This document shows positions 35,719 through 43,927 of a stretch of DNA of 64,000 nt, one piece after another. This DNA is from VSJD01 sp964617825 (GTDB lineage: Bacteria; Verrucomicrobiota; Kiritimatiellia; JAAZAB01). Under the pieces are notes generated by a model. It saw only the letters and a program-made list of their open reading frames with translations, was not told where the DNA came from and searched no databases. Position numbers and translations under genes: made by a program. Position 1 is the first letter of the stretch. Each line of letters starts with the position of its first letter. The stretch spans positions 1 through 64,000 of the forward strand of contig CAZTWL010000013.1 in the NCBI GenBank assembly GCA_964617825.1, written 5' to 3'.

Positions 35719-36287
35719 GGAATTATCTTCTTTGTCGTCGCAATGTAATCGATTTGCGTTCCGCCGTATACCCGGCGCTTAAGCTGTTGCCAGCCTTCCC
35801 GGCTCACCTCCGGGACATTCACAGACTGCTCCATAACCAGCAACCCATCGCTTTTCAAGATAGTGCGCCCGGTAAGCGCTGACAAGATTTTTTTCAGCCA
35901 GCTGCCATCCCGGTCATAGGGCGGATCGGCAAAAATCAGATCAAAGGGCGCGTCGACCGCACCCCGCTCCAGGAATCGCAAGGCATCCGCGAACACAACG
36001 GCCCCGGCCTGCCCGGGCCCGCCGAGGGTTGTGACATTCTCGCGCAACACTTCGAGAACCCGCCGGTCGTTTTCCACCCAGACGGCCGAAGCGGCTCCCC
36101 GGCTTAATGCTTCCAAGCCATAAGCTCCCGTGCCGGCAAACAGGTCAAGCGTGCGGGCGCCGCGCACCCGCTCCGCCAGCGACGAAAAAACGGCCAGCCG
36201 CACCCGGTCCTGGGCCGGACGCAAATCGCCGCGCGGCACCTTGAGCAGACGCCCCCCCCACTCCCCGGCTGTAATGCGAATGGCCAT
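35715..36287 (-). CDS. rsmD: 16S rRNA (guanine-966-N2)-methyltransferase RsmD
   Basis: The 190 residues show ITAGEWGGRLL at the N-terminus, the SAM motif LDLFAGTGAYGLEALSRGA near residue 47, and the catalytic FADPPYDRDG near residue 120 (DPPY, N6/N2 methyltransferase type). It methylates G966 of 16S rRNA. It is the first gene of the rsmD-coaD-DUF177-rpmF-plsX-fabH series. Confidence 0.93.
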   Translation of the reverse strand: MAIRITAGEWGGRLLKVPRGDLRPAQDRVRLAVFSSLAERVRGARTLDLFAGTGAYGLEALSRGAASAVWVENDRRVLEVLRENVTTLGGPGQAGAVVFADALRFLERGAVDAPFDLIFADPPYDRDGSWLKKILSALTGRTILKSDGLLVMEQSVNVPEVSREGWQQLKRRVYGGTQIDYIATTKKIIP

Positions 36288-36412
36288 GCAATCCCCATCG
36301 AAACAACAACAATCCTGCCGATAGCTTAATTATTTCACGGGATTGCATCCGTTGACAAGCATAGAATCATGCGGGAAAATACCCGGAACAAATTGTCGGG
36401 GAAAATATAATA

Positions 36413-36440
36413 TTGACAAAACAGCCGTGATTTATAAGAC
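36413..36440 (+). promoter_or_regulatory. Putative sigma-70 promoter
   Basis: TTGACA at 36413-36418 is followed after 16 bp by TAAGAC (36435-36440) in an AT-rich stretch. It would give a leader of about 125 bases before the repeat-protein ATG. Confidence 0.4.
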
Positions 36441-36493
36441 TTTAACAAGATAACACATGATTTGTTCCATGATCACTCACTTGAAAGGGGGTG

Positions 36494-36562
36494 ATGCCGC
36501 CATACGGCAGTAAGCAGAACCTGTTCGACAAACCAGCGTTCCATAGCAAACTTAACGATTGA
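36494..36562 (+). CDS. Possible 22-residue leader peptide
   Basis: An ATG at 36494 directly after a strong purine run (AAAGGGGGTG) opens a 22-codon frame reading MPPYGSKQNLFDKPAFHSKL and two more residues. Its stop lies next to the GAGGAG site of the downstream repeat protein. The spacing of the purine run to this ATG is short, so translation is uncertain. It has no hydrophobic stretch. A small inverted repeat TGCCG/CGGCA lies at its 5' end. Confidence 0.35.
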   Translation: MPPYGSKQNLFDKPAFHSKLND

Positions 36563-36571
36563 GGAGCAAAA

Positions 36572-37366
36572 ATGAAACGTTATTCCATATTAGCATGTGT
36601 TGCGGGCATGATTGGCTTGGCATCAACGGCTTCCGCCGGCGTCGATGCCTATCCGTTTCAACTCTCGCTCGTAACCCCCGTCTCAATTCTCAGCGACAGC
36701 TCGTCGGTCAACGGCCTGCGTATCAATCTGATCTACGGCGCCAACGAAAACATGACCGGCGTTGACCTGGGCCTTGTGAATCAAGTCAACAAGGACCAGA
36801 GAGGACTGCAGCTTGGCATCGCCAACCTGGTCGGTGGCAACGTCACCGGCGGTCAATTGGGAGCCATTAACTTCGTGGCCGGCAATGTGTCCGGCGGAAC
36901 GGTATCGCTCATTAACCTGGTCGGTGGCAACGTTTCCGGCGCAGAAGTCGGCGCGATCAACATGACCAGTGATAACCTTTCCGGCTATGACTACGGCCTC
37001 TTGAACATGGTCGGCGGCAACATCTCGGGCCTTGAAGTCGGTATCATCAACTTGGCCGGCGGCAGCATAGCCGGCGGCCAGGTCGGCGGCATCAATGTCG
37101 CCAGCGGCGCGGTCGATACTCAGGCCAGTCTCGTCAACGTCGGCTTGGACGCTGCCTGCTGGCAGACGGGTTTGATCAACTGGGCCGACAAAGTGGATGG
37201 CGCCCAGTGGCTTGGCATCAACGTCGCCAATGAAGTCAAGGGACTGCAGCTTGGCGTGATCAACTACACGGTGGCGCTGGACGGCCTGCAGATCGGTGTC
37301 ATCAATATCGCATGGGGTAAGGACAGCATCTGGAAAGTGCTCCCCATCGTCAACGCAAACTGGTAA
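36572..37366 (+). CDS. Exported 15-residue-repeat protein
   Basis: This is a 264-residue protein with a signal peptide (about 1-22). After a leading domain, residues 81-185 form seven consecutive 15-residue repeats of the type L/V-G-x-I-N-x-x-x-G-N-x-S-G-x-x. Similar but irregular units (GLQLGVIN, GLQIGVIN) continue to the C-terminus. The Asn/Gly pattern suggests a beta-solenoid. I recall bacterial surface proteins with comparable GxQxGxxN repeats, but no function. A ribosome binding site GAGGAG precedes the ATG by about 5 bp. It ends at a strong terminator. Confidence 0.8.
   Translation: MKRYSILACVAGMIGLASTASAGVDAYPFQLSLVTPVSILSDSSSVNGLRINLIYGANENMTGVDLGLVNQVNKDQRGLQLGIANLVGGNVTGGQLGAINFVAGNVSGGTVSLINLVGGNVSGAEVGAINMTSDNLSGYDYGLLNMVGGNISGLEVGIINLAGGSIAGGQVGGINVASGAVDTQASLVNVGLDAACWQTGLINWADKVDGAQWLGINVANEVKGLQLGVINYTVALDGLQIGVINIAWGKDSIWKVLPIVNANW
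36812..37126 (+). repeat. Seven 45-bp coding repeats
   Basis: The seven 15-codon units of the exported repeat protein are recognisable in DNA, with the phrase GGTGGCAACGT or GGCGGCAACAT recurring. Repeats of this kind can expand or contract. Confidence 0.7.
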
Positions 37367-37392
37367 CCTCAACGGATAAGTCGCCTGTAAAA

Positions 37393-37430
37393 AAAATGGC
37401 CGCGACGCAAGTCGCGGCCATTTTGCTTTT
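37393..37430. terminator. Bidirectional rho-independent terminator
   Basis: A perfect 14-bp stem (37393-37406 with 37411-37424) and loop GCAA is flanked by A-run and T-run. It serves the convergent repeat-protein (+) and icd (-) genes. Confidence 0.9.
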
Positions 37431-37437
37431 TAAGTCC

Positions 37438-38619
37438 TTACATGTGGGCAATGATTTCGTCGGCAAATTCCGAGCATCTCAGCAGTGTGGCATTCTCCAT
37501 CAAGCGGTGGAAATCGTAAGTGACTTTACGGCGCCGGATGGCCTCGCCCAGGCCGCGGATTATGAGATCGGCGGCTTCCGTCCAGCCTAAATAGCGGAAC
37601 ATCATCTCGCCGGAGAGGATCACGGATCCGGGGTTGACCTTGTCCTGGCCGGCGTACTTGGGCGCCGTGCCATGCGTCGCCTCGAAAATGGCGTGTCCGG
37701 TCTGGAAGTTGATGTTGCCGCCCGGGGCAATGCCGATGCCGCCGACTTGCGCCGCAAGGGCATCGGACATGTAATCGCCGTTTAAATTCAGCGTGGCGAT
37801 AACATCGAATTCCGCCGGACGCGTCAGGGCCTGCTGGAAGAAAATATCCGCAATCGCGTCCTTGACGATGATCCGGTCGCCATATTCCTTGGCCACCTCG
37901 TAGCCCCAGGCCAGAAAGGCGCCTTCCGTAAATTTCTGGATGTTGCCCTTGTGCACGAGCGTCACGTTCCGGCGCTTGTTACGGATGGCATACTCGATGG
38001 CCGCCCGAACGAGGCGCTTGCTGCAGGTCTCGCTGATCGGCTTGATGCCGACGCCAGAATCAGGGCGGATGTTCCAGCCGAATTCTTTTTTCAGGAAACC
38101 AATTAGTTTTTGGGCCTGCGGACTGCCGACCTTAACTTCCAAGCCGGCATAGACATCTTCCGTGTTTTCGCGGAACACCACCATGTCCACTTTGCCGGGA
38201 TCCTTGACCGGGCTGGGCACGCCTTCGAACCAGCGCACCGGCCGCAGGCAGACATAAAGGTCAAGGAGCTGGCGCAAGGCCACATTCAAACTGCGAATCC
38301 CTCCGCCGATCGGGGTGGTCAATGGCCCCTTGATGCCGATCAGGTATTTTTTGAATGCGGCAACCGTTTCGTCCGGCAGCCAGTTCCCGGTCAGCTTGAA
38401 CGCTTTTTCGCCCGCAAGCACTTCCTGCCAGCAGACCTGCCGCCGCCCACCATAGGCCTTGGCAACGGCGCCATCCAACACGCGCACGGCGGCGCGCCAT
38501 ATATCCGGCCCCGTGCCGTCGCCCTCGATGAATGGAATGATCGGATGCTCCGGAACGACGCAAGCTTGCTTGTCGGTCGAAAATGTAATCGGTTTGCCCT
38601 GTACGGAGTTCTTGGTCAT
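37438..38619 (-). CDS. icd: NADP-dependent isocitrate dehydrogenase
   Basis: The ATG at 38619 (AGAGG 10 bp upstream) gives 393 residues. GDGTGPDIW near residue 31 and IRSLNVALRQ near residue 106 match the Escherichia coli enzyme, including the active-site Ser that AceK phosphorylates there. ATHGTAPKYAGQDKVNPGS near residue 310 contains the Lys-Tyr pair that selects NADP, and VTYDFHRLM near residue 368 has the matching Tyr. It oxidises isocitrate to 2-oxoglutarate. No aceK or glyoxylate genes are in the window, so phosphoregulation is not implied. Confidence 0.96.
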   Translation of the reverse strand: MTKNSVQGKPITFSTDKQACVVPEHPIIPFIEGDGTGPDIWRAAVRVLDGAVAKAYGGRRQVCWQEVLAGEKAFKLTGNWLPDETVAAFKKYLIGIKGPLTTPIGGGIRSLNVALRQLLDLYVCLRPVRWFEGVPSPVKDPGKVDMVVFRENTEDVYAGLEVKVGSPQAQKLIGFLKKEFGWNIRPDSGVGIKPISETCSKRLVRAAIEYAIRNKRRNVTLVHKGNIQKFTEGAFLAWGYEVAKEYGDRIIVKDAIADIFFQQALTRPAEFDVIATLNLNGDYMSDALAAQVGGIGIAPGGNINFQTGHAIFEATHGTAPKYAGQDKVNPGSVILSGEMMFRYLGWTEAADLIIRGLGEAIRRRKVTYDFHRLMENATLLRCSEFADEIIAHM

Positions 38620-38848
38620 GGCGCCCACACCTCTCTCATATTAGGATTCGTTCGCATTCAAAGTTAAGCAACATACCACGGCAACCAACCATCACAAGCA
38701 AGAAAAACACGACGCGGCGGGCTGGGATCATCCCGAAATTGTTAAATTGCCGGCCAGGGAAGAGGCACCGTCACCGTGAGGAATTCGGGACGCGGCCTAT
38801 CGGAAGCCGCGCCTCACCGCTTCGAGCCGCTGCTACCACGTTGAACGC

Positions 38849-39742
38849 CTACTTGCCTGACTTCAATATCTCTTGCACCATGGTCTCGGCATTGGATTTC
38901 AGCATGTCGACCAGATTGTTCGTGCGCAGTTCGGCAATTCCCTGTAACTGAGTGTATTGACGAAGGGTCATCTTAACCGGCACTACGATCACCGCCAAGT
39001 CCGGCACATCCATCCAGAAATCTTTGGCTTTCTGGATTTGCTCGTCCGTTAGGCCGAAGGACCGCAACACGCCAATGGCCATCATCTGGTTTCCGTCCAA
39101 ATTCATATGGACCCCATCGACGGTAAGCAGATTGCCGGTTTTCCCCTTGGCGCGGCCCTGGGCCACCGCCTTTTGCATGTCGGCATTCAAATCCGCCAGA
39201 AGACACTTCTTTTCCGCTGCCAGGGAGCGCAAGAATTCATTGTAACTCGCAAGCTTCCGGTTGTTTTCCGCCTTTGCATCTTCGGTGATCATAGTGGCGG
39301 TCAGAATCATCACCCGAATGCCTGCGGCTTGGGCGCGGTCGATAATATCCACGATGTTTGTCTTATAGTCGTCCAAGGGGATGCCGCGCGTACCATGCCA
39401 CACATCATTCACGCCGCAGCTTAGCGTCATCCACTCCGGCTTCTTATCCAACACGTCTTTGGCAAGGCGTGCGCGCATATCGTTGGATTTATGCCCGCTG
39501 ATCCCCGCTGCAATCATTTTAACCTTGATCCCGTTGGCGGCCAACCCGCTGACCACCAACTGGCAATAACCGCTTTGATAGGTTCCTCCTTGCTGCGTGA
39601 TGGAATCGCCCAAAAAAGCAATCGTTTGGTCGTTCGAAACCGCGATTCCCTGAGCCATGCCCTGCCCCGCCAGCAATGCGCCTGCGGTCAATACGGCACT
39701 TTTGAGCAACAGTCCACAGATCATTCCCTTGCTTTGCTTCAC
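38849..39742 (-). CDS. Exported SGNH/GDSL hydrolase
   Basis: The 297 residues begin with a signal peptide (about 1-31, ending GMAQG). The SGNH blocks are clear: block I FLGDSITQQG with Ser47, block II Gly80, block III GVNDVW with Asn112, and block V VDGVHMN with Asp209 and His212. These enzymes deacylate carbohydrates or lipids in the envelope. A C-terminal extension (about 240-297) after the catalytic core is helical. The neighbours, icd and opcA, give no pathway clue. Confidence 0.88.
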   Translation of the reverse strand: MKQSKGMICGLLLKSAVLTAGALLAGQGMAQGIAVSNDQTIAFLGDSITQQGGTYQSGYCQLVVSGLAANGIKVKMIAAGISGHKSNDMRARLAKDVLDKKPEWMTLSCGVNDVWHGTRGIPLDDYKTNIVDIIDRAQAAGIRVMILTATMITEDAKAENNRKLASYNEFLRSLAAEKKCLLADLNADMQKAVAQGRAKGKTGNLLTVDGVHMNLDGNQMMAIGVLRSFGLTDEQIQKAKDFWMDVPDLAVIVVPVKMTLRQYTQLQGIAELRTNNLVDMLKSNAETMVQEILKSGK

Positions 39743-39869
39743 GGTCGGACTCCTTTGTTTATGGATTGCGTTGATCGGTTCGTTTGCACAATTTCGTCTA
39801 CCTCACACCTGCGCGGCATTTGCATATATATCTTGCCGCGGCAAAGGTCCACCACAAATATCGGGGCGT

Positions 39870-40904
39870 TTAGAGCAATACGGCGGCCTCAAGGGCGGAC
39901 TCGAATACGACATCCCTTCCCGACAAGGAAATTTCGTCGGTCAGCAGGCTGTCAATTCCAAGGCAACGGGCTTTAACTATATGGCTCCCTGTCTTGCAGT
40001 CCATTGTGGTTCGGGCTTCCAGAATGCAATCGTCGACCCGGGTAACGGCAAAGCTGTTTCCCGCACCCGAGCACTTCATCGCCAAAGAACGAAAAGCAAA
40101 ACCAGTCGAGCCGGCAGAAATCAGGCGGATGCGCTCGCGGGGCAGGCTATGGCCGCTCTTATCCAGTTGCGCCTTCAGCCAGCCGGCCAGCAACCGCCCG
40201 GTCGAGGCGCCGCTTTCGACGCTGACCTCCCTAATCGAGGCTAAATGATCCCGGCATACCACGGAATCGAAAAACTGGGCGAACAATTGACGGCAGGGCG
40301 TTAATCGGCCCCAGTTCAGATCGCTGACGGCAAGACCCATCCGATGCGACTGCTCCACGAAACGGGCCAGGGCTTGCAAATCGCTTTCCGAATAATCGAC
40401 CGAATCAACGATCACACGCCCCGCCTGCCCGGCCAACAATTCAAAATCTTTACGGCCGAAGGGCGGCTTCGGCCACCAAAGGATAACCGGCAAATCGGGC
40501 ACCAGCAGCGCTGAACACAGGCTCGGCAGATTGTCCGCCATGATGCCATGGGCCGTCAACGAAATCCGGTCGCAGCAGACACACCGCCGACACGTTTCGG
40601 AATCCTGACAGACTATGGCGACTTCGGCGACAAGTCCGGGAGGGTCGATGTCCGGTTCGGAAGCGATCAGAATTAAACGGCAGGGATGGCGACCGATAAT
40701 GTTCCCGATCACCTCCATCGCAGCTTCGATTTCCCGGTCGGAACCGCCCACGGCGACCAGATTAGCCATGATTGCCCGCATATTCACGCTCGTGGAGGAG
40801 TCCTTCTTCCCGACCCGCGGCATGGCAATCCACAGCTGTTCCAATTCATGCTCGATCAGTGCCGGCGCCACCTGTCGCGGACCGGCCACGATGCGATTGC
40901 TCAT
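39870..40904 (-). CDS. opcA: Glucose-6-phosphate dehydrogenase assembly protein OpcA
   Basis: The ATG at 40904 overlaps the zwf stop (ATGA), with GGAGG 6 bp upstream, and gives 344 residues. MRAIMANLVAVG near residue 43, DLPVILWWPKPP near residue 139 and an internal DSVDYSES are typical of OpcA. OpcA activates or assembles glucose-6-phosphate dehydrogenase in cyanobacteria and actinobacteria and occurs in other phyla beside zwf. Context and sequence agree. Confidence 0.9.
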   Translation of the reverse strand: MSNRIVAGPRQVAPALIEHELEQLWIAMPRVGKKDSSTSVNMRAIMANLVAVGGSDREIEAAMEVIGNIIGRHPCRLILIASEPDIDPPGLVAEVAIVCQDSETCRRCVCCDRISLTAHGIMADNLPSLCSALLVPDLPVILWWPKPPFGRKDFELLAGQAGRVIVDSVDYSESDLQALARFVEQSHRMGLAVSDLNWGRLTPCRQLFAQFFDSVVCRDHLASIREVSVESGASTGRLLAGWLKAQLDKSGHSLPRERIRLISAGSTGFAFRSLAMKCSGAGNSFAVTRVDDCILEARTTMDCKTGSHIVKARCLGIDSLLTDEISLSGRDVVFESALEAAVLL

Positions 40905-42436
40905 AGGCGCCTCCATTTCCGCCCGTCGCGGGCCATCAATTCATCGGCGCTCGCGGGGCCCCATGTCCCCGCCTCGTAATTGGGAAAATCCACGGGAAGC
41001 GAAGCTTGCCAGCCTTCCAGGACAGGCATAATGCGCGACCAGGCCGTTTCGACCTCATCGGCGCGGGTAAACAACGTGGCATCGCCCAGCATGCCGTCCA
41101 ATAAAAGCCGCTCATAGGCTTCCGGCGGCTCCATTCCGAAGGCCGTCCCGTAATCGAACTCCATCTTTACCGGCTGGATGTTAATGGCCTGGCCCGGAGT
41201 CTTGGAACTGAATTTGAGCGAAATGCTTTCGTCGGGCTGGACCCGCAGCACGAGCAGATTGGGATCAATGCCTTGCATGGCATCGCCGAAAAGCGCGAGC
41301 GGCGCCTGCCGGAACTGGATCGCAATTTCCGTAATCCTTTTGGGCAGGCGCTTGCCCGAACGCAGGTAGAAAGGCACACCCGCCCAGCGCCAGTTATCGA
41401 TAAACAATTTGACGGCGGCATAGGTCTCGGTGGTCGAGGCAGCCGCCACGTTTTTCTCGTCACGATACGCCGGCACAAATTTGCCATTGAAGGCGCCAAG
41501 CCCATATTGGCCGCGCACGGTCAAGGCCAGCGCATCGCCAGGCCGGATCGAACGAATCGCGCCAAGCACCTTTACTTTTTCGTTGCGCACGGCATTGGCA
41601 TCCATAGCCGAGGGCGGTTCCATCGCCACCAGGCTGACCAGCTGCAACATGTGATTTTGAATCATGTCCCGGATAACCCCGGCATTTTCGTAATAGCCGC
41701 CCCGCCTTTCCACACCGACCGACTCCGCCACCGTGATTTGAACATGGTCGATGAAATTGCGGTTCCAAAGCGGCTCGAAAATGCCGTTGGCAAAACGGAA
41801 TACCAGAATGTTCTGCACGGTCTCTTTGCCCAGATAGTGATCGATGCGATAAATCTGGTCCTCATCAAAAACGGCATGGGCCATGCGGTTCAGTTCCCGG
41901 GCCGTAATTAAATCATGCCCGAACGGCTTCTCGATCACGGTACGAACCCAGCCGCCGGATGGACTGCCATTGAGTTTGGCCGCGCCCAGTTGCTCGAGAA
42001 TGACGGGGAAATATTCCGGAGCCGTGGCCAAATAGAAAAGCCGGTTGCCCGACGTGCCGCGCTCGGCATCGAGGCGATCCAACAATTCGCCCAGGCGCCG
42101 ATAGGCGGATGGGTCGTCAAAATTGCCCTGAAAATACTCGAGGCGCTTGCTGAAATTCTGCCAGATGGCCGGATCCACCGGTCGTTTGCGGGAAAACGCA
42201 TCGACCCCCTCCCGCATCTGGCTGCGGAACACGTCGGAGGCTATCGGCCGGCGCGCCATGCCCACAATCGATAGGCTGCCCGGCAAGAGGCGCTCCAATT
42301 CAAGGTTATACAGCGCCGGAACCAGCTTGCGTTTGGTCAGATCGCCCGAGGCGCCGAAAATAACCATGGCACAGGATTCCGGCGTACGCGACAGGCGCAT
42401 CCCTTCGCGCAACGGATTATGAAAATGTTTCAGCAT
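40901..42436 (-). CDS. zwf: Glucose-6-phosphate 1-dehydrogenase
   Basis: The 511 residues contain the NADP-binding GASGDLTKRKL near residue 28, EKPFGHD near residue 172 and the catalytic segment RIDHYLGKE near residue 197. An AAAGGA ribosome site lies before the ATG. The enzyme opens the oxidative pentose phosphate pathway and makes NADPH. It is transcribed with opcA and divergently from deoB. Confidence 0.96.
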   Translation of the reverse strand: MLKHFHNPLREGMRLSRTPESCAMVIFGASGDLTKRKLVPALYNLELERLLPGSLSIVGMARRPIASDVFRSQMREGVDAFSRKRPVDPAIWQNFSKRLEYFQGNFDDPSAYRRLGELLDRLDAERGTSGNRLFYLATAPEYFPVILEQLGAAKLNGSPSGGWVRTVIEKPFGHDLITARELNRMAHAVFDEDQIYRIDHYLGKETVQNILVFRFANGIFEPLWNRNFIDHVQITVAESVGVERRGGYYENAGVIRDMIQNHMLQLVSLVAMEPPSAMDANAVRNEKVKVLGAIRSIRPGDALALTVRGQYGLGAFNGKFVPAYRDEKNVAAASTTETYAAVKLFIDNWRWAGVPFYLRSGKRLPKRITEIAIQFRQAPLALFGDAMQGIDPNLLVLRVQPDESISLKFSSKTPGQAINIQPVKMEFDYGTAFGMEPPEAYERLLLDGMLGDATLFTRADEVETAWSRIMPVLEGWQASLPVDFPNYEAGTWGPASADELMARDGRKWRRL

Positions 42437-42674
42437 AAGCCGTCCTTTTGCTTAATTCTAAGGACACAAAACAACAAATTCAATCATAATTGATTGTTGT
42501 GCCCGCCGCCACAGAGGCTAAAGTCGGCTTGCATTCAGCCCAGCCGCGTTATCGGGCTTTTTCACATGGACATTTCCGCTTGATTTTTTCATACTGTAAT
42601 TGTTGTGAGGGGTTCGGCAACGGCGGCATCGGCATTGCGGTCAGCGACCTGCGAAAAACCCGGAATACTTGCGC

Positions 42675-43871
42675 ATGAATGTTATTTTAATCGTGCTGGA
42701 TTCGGTCGGCATCGGCGCGGCGCCTGACGCGGCGGCCTATGGCGACGAAGGCGCCAGCACCCTCGCGCACCTCGCGGAAGCGGCGGGCGGAATCCGTCTG
42801 CCCACCTTGCAACGGCTGGGACTCGGCAATATTCCGGGATTGCTGCCCGCAGGTTCACCCATCCGCGGAGTTCCTGCGGTAGACCAACCGCTGGCCGGCT
42901 TCGGCGCCATGCGGGAAATCTCGCGGGGCAAAGACACGACCACCGGCCACTGGGAAATGGCGGGACTCGAACTGAAACGCGGGTTTCACCTGTTTCCCAA
43001 AGGACCGCCATCTTTTCCGCCGGAACTGGTCACGGCCTTCGAACTGCAAACCGGCCGGCGCTTAATCGGCAATCGAGCGGCCAGCGGCGTCGCGATCATC
43101 CAGGAACTGGGCGAGCGCCAGATGCGCGAAGGTGCCTGGATCGCCTATACCAGCGCCGACTCTGTTTTCCAGATTGCGGCCCACGAAGAAATTATCCCAT
43201 TGGAAGAGTTGTACCGCGCTTGCGAAACCGCGCGGACAATCTGCAATCCTTACCAGGTCGGACGGGTTATTGCCCGGCCGTTCATCGGACGGCCCGGAGC
43301 CTTCCAGCGCACCGAAAACCGCCGTGACTATTCCTATCCCCTACCCGAGCCAACCGTGCTTGACCGACTGAAAGCCGCGGGCATTCCGGTAACCGGCGTT
43401 GGCAAAATTGAAGATATATTTGCCCACCGAGGACTTACGCGCTCTTTTCACACCAACACCACGCGCACTTCGCAGCAGCAAATCATGGAACTGGCGCGCA
43501 ACCGCACGCCCGGTCTGATTTTTGCCAATTTAATCGACTTTGACATGCTTTATGGCCACCGGCGCGATGCAAAGGGATATGCAACTGCCATGGAACAAAC
43601 CGATTTGTTTTTCGGCGATCTTCTGAGCGTATTGCGGCCGGAGGATTGGCTCATGATCACGGCCGACCATGGCAACGACCCCACTTTCCACGGCACGGAT
43701 CATACGCGGGAATACGTACCGCTCCTGGCGTATCGCGCCGGCAGCCGTTTCCAGGGCGCTTCGCTGGGCATACGGCACGGATTTTTTGACGTGGCGCAGA
43801 GCCTGGCAACGATCTTTGGCCTGCCGCCCATGCCGCGCGGGGTATCGTTCGTCGCGCCGGGGAACCGATAA
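42675..43871 (+). CDS. deoB: Phosphopentomutase
   Basis: The ATG at 42675 gives 398 residues. The alkaline-phosphatase-superfamily metal motifs are intact: IVLDSVGIGAAPDA at the N-terminus (Asp9), KDTTTGHWEMAG near residue 90 carrying the phosphorylated Thr, and TADHGNDPTFHGTDHTRE near residue 332. It interconverts ribose or deoxyribose 1- and 5-phosphates. Neighbouring zwf ties it loosely to pentose phosphate metabolism. The ribosome binding site is weak. Confidence 0.95.
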   Translation: MNVILIVLDSVGIGAAPDAAAYGDEGASTLAHLAEAAGGIRLPTLQRLGLGNIPGLLPAGSPIRGVPAVDQPLAGFGAMREISRGKDTTTGHWEMAGLELKRGFHLFPKGPPSFPPELVTAFELQTGRRLIGNRAASGVAIIQELGERQMREGAWIAYTSADSVFQIAAHEEIIPLEELYRACETARTICNPYQVGRVIARPFIGRPGAFQRTENRRDYSYPLPEPTVLDRLKAAGIPVTGVGKIEDIFAHRGLTRSFHTNTTRTSQQQIMELARNRTPGLIFANLIDFDMLYGHRRDAKGYATAMEQTDLFFGDLLSVLRPEDWLMITADHGNDPTFHGTDHTREYVPLLAYRAGSRFQGASLGIRHGFFDVAQSLATIFGLPPMPRGVSFVAPGNR

Positions 43872-43927
43872 AATTAGGCCCGATATCGCCGACAAGAAGA
43901 GACTTCCGACGGCTGGCTTCCAAGGCC

